DNA of 64,000 nucleotides from Pogonophryne albipinna (taxonomy: Eukaryota; Chordata; Actinopteri; Perciformes; Artedidraconidae): contig CM053259.1 of assembly GCA_028583405.1 (NCBI GenBank), positions 14,126,594 through 14,190,593 on the forward strand, read 5' to 3'. The notes below the pieces were generated by a model, which saw nothing but the letters and a program-made list of their open reading frames with translations, searched no databases and was not told the DNA's origin. Below, piece after piece: positions 48,481 through 61,235 of the stretch (position 1 is its first letter; every line of letters begins with the position of its first letter). A program made the translations under genes and the position numbers.

Positions 48481-49930
48481 CATGGAAGGTGATGCACTAA
48501 AAGTGACATTTTGCAAATCTAGCACCACCTACGGTTAGGTTGACTGGGTGTCCTGCATTGTGCTGGACTGCACAGCATATTTATCAATTGTCCCATGTCC
48601 GGAAAAATTAGACAATGTCCTTCATTTGATTGACAGTCTACCTTATAAGGACTACTCTTCCTATTTCCAGGCGGAGCCCAGCTGCACCTCCTTATAATAT
48701 TTAAAATATTCTTAAAAATGCATTACTTGGCTCTTTAGACACATTTGAAAAAAACAAAACATCAGTTTTGAACAACAGGATGTATGCTGCACTGACAAAA
48801 TTAAACATTGACTTTGATTTAATGTATTATGTCAACAGGTTCCACATACATAAGATTGAAAGCAATAGTAGTACGTTTAACCAATATTTTTTTTATTGAA
48901 ACTTAATATTATTGCTTTCAATTAACCTAATACAATTATGTGTAATTTGTTTAAATAACACATTAAAGTCAACGTTTCACATTCTTTTCAGTGTATTTTT
49001 CTATGTCCCATGCACCATCCATTAAATAATTGTACTGCGACTAAAATAAGTCAAATCATAAAAATAAATAGTTTTTTATATTATTTTTTTCCAAATAAGA
49101 TCTTACTCAACTTTAGTGCATTGATCATTTGGTGATAAAAAACATATTTAATTTATTCAAAAGTATTAATGTATGTGTCCCCTATTAACCGTCCACCTGT
49201 CATATTAGGAAATCCTCGGGCCCTAAAAAGGGTTTAAAATATATATATAGTATATAACGAGTTTGTGGAGGTTTGGAAGTTGTTAAAAAGGTAGGTTTCA
49301 CAAAGCTGCACATTATCACCAGAGCAAAGTCCAATCAGCTCAGCGACAGTGCTGGCGTTGAATCACAGTTGTCAGTTTCCAGTCAGAAGCTGGATTGCAT
49401 CTGGCTTTATATCAAACTCCCGAGGTGACAGCGAGACTGTGTTGATATCACAAGAGGGTGCTAGTCACCACACGCCACACCAGCCTGCACTTTCAGGGAA
49501 CTAAGTTACTACACAGTTTCACACTCAACTCAAGGGTGAGAATGATTATATAAATCAGACTAAATATGTGTGGAATGCAGGTCCTTTATTTTCAATGACA
49601 TCAAGTTCAAACAATTCCACCGTCTCACTTTGTGAGCATCTACACACCTAGGCTAAACCGCCCTTGGCATATCAGCTCTGTGTACTTTCTGTTATTCATC
49701 AGTCTGTTTCTAACTATTTTCTGCTGGAACCCAAGCCATTGGGTAAGTGCACCAGACTCATTGAACAAAGATAGAGATCCCTGGTTCTTAAACAGAGTCA
49801 ATATGGGATTGTATCAGGCTCTGTCTTTGCCAGCAACCTTGTCAGGCTTTGGCTGAATTGGTTTGATTCCAATTACTTCTGAACATTTGAGGACTTTTGT
49901 TATTGTTGTTCTACTGCATTTACGGAGAAT
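48481..49930. other. Unassigned AT-rich DNA
   Basis: No gene or element ends recognised. Confidence 0.4.
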
Positions 49931-50270
49931 TTAGCAAAAAAATCTATAAAATCCTATAGAATCTTGTAGAAATACCATGTTATAATCGTATTTGTAAGCC
50001 ATGCTCAAGAATTCTATAGAATACAATAGAAATCTCTAGATCATTCTGTAGAATACTATAAATTTGTACTTTTCTATAAACTTCTATAATTAAAACTATA
50101 ACAATCTAAAGAATTCTATAGGACAGAACCGACTCATGACATATCTGTAGAAATCTATAGAAATCTGTAGAAATTTCTAAGCATTAGCATTAGCAAGAAA
50201 ACATGCATGAAATGTTCTCTCTGATGCAACCTATACTAAATTCTATAGAATTCTATAGAATGATATAAAA
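49931..50270 (+). repeat. TCTATAGAA-type array, left
   Basis: More than a dozen variants of TCTATAGAA/TCTGTAGAA are spread over 340 bases, starting AGCAAAAAAATCTATA. The array faces a similar one at 57300-57593, whose outer end reads AGCAAAAAAATCTATAG on the opposite strand. Confidence 0.75.
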
Positions 50271-50679
50271 CTCGTCCTTAAATTGGAATGGAGAAAATCA
50301 TAGTAATCTACATAATTTTGTGGAACTGAGCTACTTTGCAAAAGCTGTACGGGTAGATCCCTTTGAAATCTTTACAACTGTATACTGGATTATGTGCCCA
50401 ATTAAATGATGTAACCTATACATAACCATATACAACATATTGGAATGGAACTCTTAACTGAATGAATGTCACTGTCCTTGTATTCTGATGTAAATGCTCC
50501 AGAATTCCTGTGACTGCATCTGTATATACGTTGATCACTTTTGTTATGTAACTAATTATCTGTTACAACTGGAGATTAAAGCTAAGTGACATATAACAAT
50601 ATCTATTGTTAGTGTGAGTCTGTTACAAACAATTCATTGGAGTATGCAGTACTCTACTCTGTTTTTCAGTCTATTATAC

Positions 50680-51345
50680 ACTGTAAAAAAAGATCGTAAT
50701 ATTACAGGAAATAACTGTACATTTTTATAGTAATTATCATGTTTTTTTAAATAACTTGCAAAATCCTGTAAAATGACAGATGTTAACTATAAATTAACAA
50801 CCCAAAACATTATTTTAAGTATTTTGACAATAACAACAAATAACGTTTATTTCCTTTTTTTTTACAATAAATTTACTATATAATATTTACAGTATTTTTG
50901 CACTTTCAGAAAATACATGCAGATGTACGTAAAATAAAAAGTATTTTCTGTAATTAAATATGTAACTCGTAATATAAAAGTGTATTACTATTATAAGACT
51001 TTAAGATATTTCTTTGTCATTTTAAGGTAAACATAAAACTGTCAAAAAAAAGCGTCAAATAAAAAAAACGTAAAAAGTAAAACATTTTTACATAAATCAT
51101 TTTCTCAATATTCGATTGAATCCACCACAAACACAAAATATCCAATGTTGAAACAAAAGTAAATAAATATGTTCTCATTAAATTCCTAACTTACTAAACA
51201 TAAACATCTACAGTTGACAATATCATAAAAAAAAATAAAAATCATAAAAAGTGGAGAAATCTGCAGGGAGGACCAAGGTTTAAAACACACACTGTTATTT
51301 ACTCAACAATAAGTCACAGTTATCCTTGTTTTATTTATGTGTTCT
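50680..51345. repeat. AT-rich stretch with TGTAAAATTACAG words, left
   Basis: Starts CACTGTAAAAAAAGATCG and contains TCCTGTAAAATGACAG, TTTACAGTATTTTTG and similar words, a family of AT-rich palindromic repeats common in fish. Its last 64 bases match the reverse complement of 24165-24233. Confidence 0.5.
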
Positions 51346-51479
51346 GTTGCTATGTTTTTTTTTTCATTAGTCAATATACAGTAATAAACCTCAGTTTTAC
51401 AGTATAATGTATGGTTTTCGGATTCTGGCCGACAGCCAGAGCTACGGCACTTGAAATAGAATTCAGCCAAAACACGGCA

Positions 51480-51752
51480 GACAAGTCAGGCATGTTTGGA
51501 ATGAGTCCACAACACTCCTGATTGGTTAATATAAACGTAATCGAAGAAACCTGCCAATGAGAACTGTCCGCGCCTGTCGTTCACATTTGAAACATCCACG
51601 TCAGTTTGAGCGGGTCTCCTCCTGCGAGCTACAGCTGTCTGTATGTCTGCTGCAGGAGTTTATGGATTAATATCGGGATCGTTTTACTTCTACACGTTAA
51701 ATATGAGCATCGGGACGTCAACAAAGAACAGAAGACTTGAGATCTGGTGAGT
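51480..51752 (+). promoter_or_regulatory. Promoter/first-exon-like stretch with splice donor
   Basis: A locally GC-richer segment (CTGTCCGCGCCTGTCG, GCGGGTCTCCTCCTGCGAG) precedes an ATG at 51703 (MSIGTSTKNRRLEI) and a good splice donor, ATCTG|GTGAGT, at 51747. No downstream exon could be recognised. It could be the start of a transposon or host transcript, or coincidence. Confidence 0.25.
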
Positions 51753-51820
51753 CCTGCAACTGTAATGGAGTTAAATATGTATTTAGATAATCCTTAGTTT
51801 GTGAATGTTTTATTTTTTAT

Positions 51821-52955
51821 TTAAAGGGGGGGTAGGTAAGTTTCAGAAACCGGCTCGAGTGCACTAAAATTTGAAAGTACACAGCCGAAAAGAATCCGCC
51901 CCTTCCTTCAGACTTCCTTACAGAGCACCTCCTCCAACACACATGAACGCGCACATGACTTAGGTTGGCTATATAGTTCAGGGGAATTGTAAACCATACA
52001 AAACCTGTCCAAGAGAAAAAGAGCGACCACGGCGTCAGATTTCAACTCGGTGTGTATGGGGGTTATTCCCTATCTTTATTCAAGAGCGTGGTATTTACAT
52101 TTGAGAGCATACTTTATTGATTTCCTTCACTCAAACCCTGTCATCGCACCAAAGACAAACCAAAGAGTAACCGCCCTTACGGGACGCTGTAATAAGTAAA
52201 ACGAACGCACCCGCAAGGACACCTGGCCTCCTATTGGTTGAGGGATTTTGACAGGATTGTTGCACAAAAGTTTCGAGCGTGCAGAGAATAAATCTGAGAG
52301 CAGAAAAAATCCGTAAGCAGCAATATATCTGAGTGCAAGCGTACAGTTTGAGCAGAAGCAGATCTAAGTGCAAGCAGGCACTATTTGAGTGTGAGGACAG
52401 GGTTTGAGGGAAATAAATACATAAAGTATGCTCTCAAATTTAAATACCACGCTCTTGAATAAAGATAGGGAATAACCCCCATAGGTGTGTTCCATCAGTA
52501 GTCGCCATCGTTGAAAAGCAACTCCGATATTGACTCTGGTTTGAATTCTCCTAGTTTCCACTTTGTTTTTGTTCCTAATTTGCTCCGTTACATTATTTCT
52601 TTTGCCACCAGTAGACGATGTTGAACCTAACTCTGCCATGGTGAAAGTGGCCGCCTGTTGCTGGCGAGTCATTGAAGTACTGCTGCAATGCACGCCCAAT
52701 GACGGCACGCCCAATGAGGGCACGAGATACATTTGTGCGTGCACGAGATGGAAGGCTGACAGACAGGACGGCAATCCAATCCGTTTAGTCGTACTTTTTA
52801 CAGTACTACGGCTTCCACAGATGAAATTTTTTTATGGATTTTTTGTCAAAGCACTTAAGATATGCATTGCTATCGGGATGTTAAGAGCATTCCATGGAAT
52901 ATAACAAAAAGTGTATCTCGAGCCGGTTTCTCAAACTTACCTACCCCCCCTTTAA
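51821..52955. mobile_element. TTAA-bounded MITE, long copy
   Basis: Ends TTAAAGGGGGGGTAGGTAAG and CTTACCTACCCCCCCTTTAA are complementary, each with a GAAACCGGCTCGAG subterminal block. Relative to the short copy at 23523-23810 (reverse orientation) it has about 670 extra bases beginning near 51960, which include a nested MITE at 52055-52483. The CATTGGGCGTGC-type words near 52690-52720 are shared with the short copy. Confidence 0.8.
52055..52483. mobile_element. Nested MITE with 72-bp TIRs and 6-bp target duplication
   Basis: Arms starting TATGGGGGTTATTCCCTATC and their complement ending GGGAATAACCCCCATA are nearly identical over about 70 bases. GGTGTG flanks both sides (52049-52054 and 52484-52489). 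The interior has repeats such as TCTGAGTGCAAGC and no coding frame. Family not recognised. Confidence 0.85.
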
Positions 52956-53116
52956 GGTTACGTTTCTTCTTCTAGTTAGCTGAGTTTCTTCCCGTTAAGT
53001 TGGTATGCATCATTAATAGGTTGTTAAATGTTAAGAAGCCCTGAGATGCTGTTTCTTGTAAGATGTTGCGCCCGGGAAACCTAGCTTAACAGGTGGCTGC
53101 TAACGTTAGCTTACAG

Positions 53117-53474
53117 CAGTGTTTCTCAAACTTTTTCATACCAAGGACCACTTAACCAATAAAAAAACAACCGCAGACCACCAACTCCACAAATATCCAA
53201 AAAAAATATCGTTTGTCTGGAACAGATTACAAATCGCCTGAAAATGTTACAAACAGATGGCAACATGTGTGACGAAGGTGTTGATCTGGGCTATATCATG
53301 CAATTAAAAGTGAAACTTAAGCTCGCTCCATTGTGGAGATAGTCCCACGAGAGTGCGGAAAACTTAAATGTATTTATTTATTTCAAATGTGAAATTGTAC
53401 CAATATACTCACGGACCACTAGGGGGCGCTCACGGACCACCAGTGGTCCGCGGACCACACTTTGAGAAGCACTG
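53117..53474. mobile_element. hAT-type MITE, 358 bp
   Basis: Starts CAGTGTTTCTCAAACTTTTT and ends ACTTTGAGAAGCACTG, a classic hAT terminal repeat. Flanks GCTTACAG (53109-53116) and GTTTACAG (53475-53482) agree at seven of eight positions, the expected 8-bp duplication. GGACCAC words recur internally. No transposase. Confidence 0.85.
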
Positions 53475-53796
53475 GTTTACAGCTTATTACAGTGCTGCCC
53501 CCCCCCCCCACCCTCTCGTCTCCAACACGGGAGAATTACACATAAACATGCAGCGGGGTGTCACAGTGTTGTCGCCAAGTTTAATGTAAAGTTTCACAGC
53601 TTTCTTACAGCGGAATCTAGTTTGTTAATGTTCAGTAGCCAACAGCTAGCATAGCATAAACAGCTAACCGCTAACGTTCAGCTAACTTGCTAGTTAGCTC
53701 TGCTCTATATATTATAAGCTAACATGACTAGCTAATGTCACACTTTGTGAACTAAAATACTTTTTGTATTACTACATCATACATGCTAATTATATT

Positions 53797-54039
53797 TAGG
53801 GCTGTCAAGTTAACGCGTTAATAACGCGTTAACTTGCGCTAACGGATATAAGGAGCTGTTTCAATGAAAACAGAGGAGCGACATTTCGCCACAACTGCGC
53901 CGAGCACTTGACTTTATGCACTGTATGCAGGCAGCCAGACAGTGGGACATTGTACGAAAAGTCAGCACACTCAGCACGGATAGTGCGCAACATGATTGCA
54001 GCGTCCAGGCAGCTCCCGTTCGAGCATATGCCTTGAGTT

Positions 54040-54094
<55 letters not shown>

Positions 54095-54400
54095 ATTTGT
54101 ATTGTATTATTGTATGAGAGGTTCCAGGTTGAATTGAGGCGAATATTTGTAATGTTCAGAGGTTGTTGTGTTTAATATTCATGAGAATATTTGTCATTGT
54201 TCAAATGATAACAAACATTAGCATAAAGCATATTTGTCCACTCATAGGTTGATAAGAGCATTAAAAACTTGAAAAATATTCCTCTAAGGTACATTTAGAA
54301 CAGATCAAAAATGTGCGATTAATTTGCGATTAATCGCGATTAACTATGGACAATCATGCGATTAATCGCGATTAAATATTTTAATCGACTGACAGCCCTA
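53797..54400. mobile_element. hAT-type element, 604 bp, exact 8-bp duplication
   Basis: Termini TAGGGCTGTCAAGTTAACG and TCGACTGACAGCCCTA; flanks ATTATATT at 53789-53796 and 54401-54408 are identical. Subterminal GCGTTAA and GCGATTAATCGCGATTAA words are typical of a fish hAT group. It contains a CA microsatellite (54046-54093). No transposase frame. Confidence 0.92.
54046..54093 (+). repeat. CA microsatellite, 48 bp, inside the hAT element
   Basis: About 24 uninterrupted CA units. Confidence 0.95.
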
Positions 54401-54408
54401 ATTATATT

Positions 54409-55765
<1,357 letters not shown>

Positions 55766-55840
55766 ATCTATTGGCAGCTGCTGATAATAACATCCATCAT
55801 TATGGTTTACTAATAGTTATCACTTCACTTCCTCCTCCAG

Positions 55841-55909
55841 CACCTGGACACAGCAGGAACCTACGCCAGGATCCTGTTTGTGGACTTCAGCTCTGCCTTC
55901 AACACAACC
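55841..55909 (+). pseudogene. LINE reverse-transcriptase fragment
   Basis: Twenty-three codons, HLDTAGTYARILFVDFSSAF followed by NTT, match the palm motif of a fish LINE polymerase (FVDFSSAFNT, with the first catalytic Asp). A splice-acceptor-like CTCCTCCAG precedes it. The minisatellite begins within 20 bases, and no further polymerase sequence remains. Confidence 0.65.
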
Positions 55910-55927
55910 CTCTGGCTGGAGGCTGCG

Positions 55928-56112
55928 CTCCATCAGGACCAAAACCTCTCTCCATCAGGACCAGAACCTCTCTCCATCAGGACCAAAACCTCTCTCCATC
56001 AGGACCAGAACCTCTCCCTCTCTCCATAAGGACCAAAACCTCTCCATCAGGACCAGAACCTCTCTCCATCAGGACCAGAACCTCTCTCCATCAGGACCAG
56101 AACCTCTCTCCA
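55928..56112 (+). repeat. 22-bp minisatellite, eight units
   Basis: Unit CCATCAGGACCAGAACCTCT plus CT, with alternation of CCAAAA and CCAGAA versions, one 20-base unit and one unit expanded by CCCTCT. The array is open in more than one frame, giving spurious repeats such as SIRTRTSLHQDQN. Confidence 0.95.
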
Positions 56113-56859
56113 CCTCACCAAGGCCCGCCCCACCCACTGACACTTTACCTCAGCCACAACGCAGACTCTGCATGGAGATCACAGGATGGTAAATAATGCA
56201 ATGTTTAAATATTGCTTACTGCACATATTTTATATTCTATAATTTATTGCATTCTATTTCTTAATATAGTTCGCTATCTGTGTACTTTTAAAAAAAATGT
56301 TTTTGTATGTATGACACCTAGTCAAATTCCTCGTACGTGTGAACCTACCTGGCAATAAACCAGTTTCTGATTCTGATCTTTTTGTCCTCTAGGTTGCACT
56401 GCCACGTCTACAGTAGCGCAGAATGGACAGAGGAAACATGATTGGGCCTCAAGTTTTTTGCAGCCAATATACATTATCCTACAAACTTGGGATAGGAGGG
56501 TGAGTGAACAAGTTATCCATTGGTTGGAACCTACATCCCCATTGTTAGACTTACTAAATCCTCCACACTGCTCCTTCAAATTGACAATGTGAACATATGT
56601 CGCCATTTTGCAATTTCTGTTATTTTCAGTTGAGAATGTTTCAAAGTAATCTTAAAAAATTCAACTTACTTTTTGTTTCTACTGTTTATAAGTATGATGT
56701 TTAAATATGAAATGCTGTATTCATTAGTTGTACTATAATTCTACAAATATTTTTATATTTTAAGTTTTCAGAGTAATTGTTTCCTACAGAACATTTTGTG
56801 ATGTCATTTTGTTGAACCTGTTTGATTGGAAAATGTTAGAAAAAAGCTGTAAAATAACA

Positions 56860-57299
56860 GTATTCTAGCTGTAGAACTTTAGGTTCTGTATTTATTTTAG
56901 TGTTTAATCATAGAAATCTAATTTAAAAAAAGTGTAAAAAAGTGTTTTTCTCATCAGAACTTTATTTAAGGTATTTTAATGTAACATTTTAAGACAATGG
57001 ATTTTGAAAAGAGAGGAAAGTTTCCTCTAAAATCTTTAAGGACAATTTCTGTATACTAATTGCTTTTGCACTTTATTTCAGTTAAAGTATTTTTACTTTA
57101 ATTTTAAGGTTTTTGTTTGGCAGCCGCTGCTGCCAGTCATTTGGCCGTTTTTTTACGGGTTTTTTGCCCGTAGAAGTATTAGTGCTGTACTTTTATTAAT
57201 GGTTATTGACTGTAAAAAGAGAGGCTAAATCTGTAAAATTACAGTGTTTTCCTGTAAAATCTTTAAGGACAATTCCCGTAAATTAATGTTATAAGTTCT
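56860..57299. repeat. AT-rich stretch with TGTAAAATTACAG words, right
   Basis: Contains AGCTGTAAAATAACAG, CTGTAAAATTACAGTG and GGCAGCCGCTGCTGCCA, all parts of the same AT-rich palindromic fish repeat type as on the left at 50680. TCTTTAAGGACAATT occurs twice (57031 and 57261). Confidence 0.5.
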
Positions 57300-57593
57300 G
57301 CAGAACAATTTCATAGAAAACAATAGCAATTTTCTATAGGATTCTAGAAATTATTTGGTGGAATCTATAATAAAATTCATAGGTGAATTCTATAGAATAT
57401 TTGCCAATATCCTGCAGTATATTCTACAGAAATTCTATAGAAACATCAATAGATTTTTCAATAGATTATTTTGCAGAATCTATAGAAAATTCCATAGGTA
57501 AATTCTATAGAATATCTGCAAACATTCTATAGTATTCTTCAAAGAAGTTTTATAGAATTCGTCCATAGATTTTTCTATAGTATTCTATAGATT
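57300..57593 (-). repeat. TCTATAGAA-type array, right
   Basis: Variants of TTCTATAGAAT are spread over about 290 bases; AAATTCTATAGAATAT-like words occur several times. On the minus strand the outer end reads AGCAAAAAAATCTATAG, matching the start of the left array at 49931. Confidence 0.75.
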
Positions 57594-57735
57594 TTTTTGC
57601 TTCCATGCAACATCTGACATTAATATTGCTGCATGACCTAACTCTCAGATAAGCATACTTAATTTATAAACGTTTCTAGGTTATTTTTTCTCTTTCATAG
57701 AGACATAGACAAAACTTAATCTAAATATTACTTTC

Positions 57736-58161
57736 TGTCAGGGATGAGCCGAGCAGGAATGACCCAATTGCAGGACAGACAATGGTTTGAACTGAAAATA
57801 TCTTTATTTCAAGGCTAACACGTAAAATATTAAACATAACTCACTTCCTTGTAAACTCAAAGGCAAAACTACAAACAGAACTCTATCCCTTTCACAAGAC
57901 TCACAAGACTCACACAACCACCAACAGAAAACCAGAACTTAAATACAGGCAGAACTAATCAGAGGACTAGACACAGCTGGGCAGAACAGGAGAAACACAA
58001 GGGCACCAGGTGAACAGAATCAGACAGGAGGGAAAACACAGAGACAGGAAGCAACCACAGACAAAAGACAGGGGATGCACACCTTTCAAAATAAAACAGG
58101 AAAACAGACAGATCGTGACACTCCAAAATAACACACAGAAAAACACAGACAGATGGTGACA
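57736..58161 (-). mobile_element. Probable solo LTR, 426 bp
   Basis: On the minus strand it starts TGTCACCATCTGTCTG and ends CATCCCTGACA, with a TATTTAAG box and an AATAAAG signal in the right order. Flanks CTTTC and CTTAC agree at four of five positions. The first 40 bases appear twice (a second GATCTGTCTG start about 44 bases in), suggesting a small internal duplication. Confidence 0.7.
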
Positions 58162-59439
58162 CTTACTTACTCATTGCTTTGATGTAAGCAGTTATGAAGC
58201 AACAGACTGAACGTTTAACAACGTTTTCACTTGTGCATTTTGGTAGATTGCCTTTTCAAGTTGATCATCACTATGAAAACAATATAATATGGTTACTACC
58301 TTATTCCAGAAAACAAAACAAAGCTACGTAGTACGTACTACATAGTACGTTTGCATGTTTGTTCTCTGTGGCTAACTGAACAAACAACAGCATACAGTAA
58401 ACACATACTGGCCCAATGTGCATGTTCTTGTTCTTCTTTGGTGTTATTTATAGATCTGTTACCCTTGGTGGACCTTTCTTACAGATTTGACGCTGGTTGC
58501 TTTAGTCATTGAAGCTAGCTTGGTTTTTGGTTTTAGGGATTGATAATTTGCTTGAATGTAATTTACATTTAGACATTACGAGCAAAGCCATGCTTTGAGA
58601 TAAATGCTGACATCAGCATGCCAACATGCTGAAAATAAAACATGCTTAATTGTTGGTTATTAGGTAGATATACTCCTCAAAATGCTTGTTAGCAGTGATG
58701 ACAAATTACAGATCAGATTGAATATAATATGTCTTGCAAGTAATGAGTCGTAAACCAAGATTTTGGAGGAATTTACATTTAAACCTGATTATGACACTGA
58801 AAAAAAGGTTACTCAATCAACAAAAAAATGACTATTTATACTGAGGGGAACATGAATATGTGTACCAAATTGAATGTACCCAATTTCCAGCCCATGTTGG
58901 CACAAGAGGAAAACTCCTGGGATCACCAAAGACTCTTGGATTAAGATTTAGGATCCATCCTCTTGGGACCATGAATGTTTGTACTGACTTTCCATGTAGT
59001 ACAGTAAATCCTATAATCGTTGAGATATTACAATGATGCTCTAAATGGCGGACCAACTGACCTATTGATAACATTTCCATTCGTAGACCCTCACCACTAG
59101 AGACGATGTCAAGGGGGAGAACCTGAATTGAAAATAGCTTAATTTATCATATGTTATTCCATATGTGAATGCTAAAGTTGTTGTCTCATGTTATGTGGGA
59201 TTGATTTTAGCTCAACTACAGTATAACATTCAGTGAATGACCAATTGGGAGAACCCAGGGGAAAACGTTATGTACTCAACATTTTCTTTTAGTGTGTGTA
59301 TATACATTATACAGTAATATGTACATTATGCAGTGGCGAACCATCAGGGCCTTCAAGGAATTCAGAGAATACCCTGGAACACTCAGATAAAACAAACAAA
59401 AAATCGATTTAATTATATAAATAACATGTAATAAAATGT
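58162..59439. other. Unassigned non-coding DNA
   Basis: No gene or element ends recognised. Confidence 0.4.
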
Positions 59440-59447
59440 ATATAAAA

Positions 59448-60402
59448 TAGGGGTGTAACGGTATCCGTATTCGTCCCGTACCGTCACGGTTCGGACGTCA
59501 CGGTTCGGCACATGCAGTCACACGGCGAATACGCCTTTTTTTTACGAGTGGGAAAAAAGTCTGTCATTCAGGGCAGTATCCACTACACTATATATAATCC
59601 AGGGGGCGGTATTGCGCCTAAAAGCTGTTTGTCAGCTGCCCTTAAACAACAAATGAAGAACAAGAAGAAACACAACAAAACGAACAAAATACAAGAAGAA
59701 GAAAAGTTAGTATGGCGATTTCAGATAACACACAGGAGCTAGAACCCACCTGCTTCTTTTAAATCAGCTGTGTGGGAACATTTCGGGTTCCCTGTGGACT
59801 ACAATAACGATGAAGTGTGCGAGTGATTGATCGGACGAGGACGGTGTGTCGGCGTTGTTAGACAGTGGTGCGGTATGCTAATGGTAACACACGCCAAACA
59901 TGCTAAATCATATCAGAAGGCATCACCCAGATTTGCCAATCACCGGAGCCCGGCAAAAGACAACAGCAGTTCAACAGCTTATCCCCGCTGTTTTTAAGAA
60001 GCCAATAGACATGAGAGCCGAGAGACCAAAATAAATAACGGAAGCTTTTGGCTTATTATTTATGATGTAATATTTTCAAGACATTCTTTTTAGTTTTACA
60101 GCTTGATGAAACCTTTTTGTTTGACATCAGCCATTATAGATAATATGGCCATCTGAGTGTGTGTGGTACTGTTTGTGGTTTGTTTTTAACTGTTTAATGC
60201 AGTTAATTATTCAAAATGTCAGAGTTCCTTATTTTTAAACTGAAACTTGCACTACTGTTCAAAAATAAATAACAACAAACCTGGAATTATGCATTTGGGA
60301 CTTTTTTTTGCTTTTTCTTGTTGTACCGAACCCGTACCGAACCGTGACCCCCAAACCGAGGTACGAACCGAACCGTGACTTATGTGAACCGTTACACCCC
60401 TA
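59448..60402 (+). mobile_element. hAT element (outer), 955 bp
   Basis: Begins TAGGGGTGTAACGG and ends CCGTTACACCCCTA, perfect inverted termini, with GGTTCGG/CCGAACC subterminal repeats. Target duplication ATATAAAA is at 59440-59447 on the left; the right copy is at 61228-61235 because a second element is inserted at its right end. The interior keeps a broken BED-finger region. The same family left its right end at 8937-8983. Confidence 0.93.
59712..60034 (+). pseudogene. hAT transposase N-terminal remnant (BED finger)
   Basis: After the ATG at 59712 the first frame stops within 17 codons. A shifted frame reads KSAVWEHFGFPVDYNNDEV, the first half of a BED zinc finger. A further shift gives NMLNHIRRHHPDLPITGARQ and QQLIPAVFKKPI, the second half and linker. 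The order fits the start of a ZBED-type hAT transposase. Catalytic and dimerisation regions are absent. Confidence 0.75.
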
Positions 60403-60403
60403 A

Positions 60404-61220
60404 TAGAGATGTCCCGATCCGATCACGTGATCGGGGATCGGAGCCGATCACGTGATCTTCAAAAGATCGGGATCGGGAGAAAAAAAATCGGGGATCGGGA
60501 TTTTTTTTTTTTTTTTTTTTTTATAATTTTTTTTAATTTGATTTAATGTTACAAAACAAAAATGACCATGTTCACGTCTTAAAGTCATCCTGAGGCCTTA
60601 GTTTTGGTTTGAAATGACACAACATCATGTATGTGTTGCTTCTTTTGGGCTTGTTTTCAGAACTGGTTGCTTATTTCTCTCAAAGCTGGCAACAGAGTGG
60701 GCGCGCAGTGTCTAGCAGTAAGCTAACGAGAGGCTACGTTCAGCTGGTGACCCGGGACTCGGGACAGAGAAAATGTCAGGAGTTTGGAAGTATTATAAAA
60801 TTGAAAGCGAGGGCAGTGTAACAGCCAGATGCAATGTTTGCAAGGCGGAGGTTCCGCGTGGTGGAAAGAACAGAGCTACGTTCAACACGACCAATCTAAT
60901 ACGCCACCTGAGAAACAAACACCAACAACAACAGGACGAGTACACAGCGGCCACTCAGGTAACGGCACTGAAACAACCGACACTTTCAGAGACTTTTAAA
61001 AGGAAAGAGAAACTGCCCCAGAACAGTGAAAAGGCCAAACAAATAACAGCCAAGATAGCTGAACTCATCGCGTTGGATGACCAGCCGTTATCTGTTACCT
61101 TTTTTTTCTCTTAATGCATTGCATAAAGATCGGATCGGGAAAAATCGGTATCGGCAGATTGTCAAAATCAAATGATCGGAATCGGATCGGGAGCAAAAAA
61201 ATGTGATCGGGACATCCCTA
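60404..61220 (+). mobile_element. hAT element (inner), 817 bp
   Basis: Termini TAGAGATGTCCCGATCC and GATCGGGACATCCCTA are inverted, with GATCGGG-type subterminal repeats. The exact 8-bp duplication ACCCCTAA (60396-60403 and 61221-61228) consists of the last bases of the outer element and one base of its target. It carries the intact first exon-like part of a transposase and a poly-T run at 60501-60522. Confidence 0.95.
60773..61114 (+). CDS. Truncated hAT transposase: BED zinc finger only
   Basis: A 113-codon open frame. The BED finger has VWKYYKI at 4-10, Cys20 and Cys23, then His45 and His50 in LIRHLRNKH. A linker with QPTLSETFKRKEKLPQNSEK leads to ITAKIAELIALDDQPLSV, which normally continues into the transposase core; here it switches to TFFFS and stops. 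The junction marks a large internal deletion. If made, the product could bind element ends without cutting. I do not know whether it is expressed. Confidence 0.8.
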   Translation: MSGVWKYYKIESEGSVTARCNVCKAEVPRGGKNRATFNTTNLIRHLRNKHQQQQDEYTAATQVTALKQPTLSETFKRKEKLPQNSEKAKQITAKIAELIALDDQPLSVTFFFS

Positions 61221-61235
61221 ACCCCTAATATAAAA

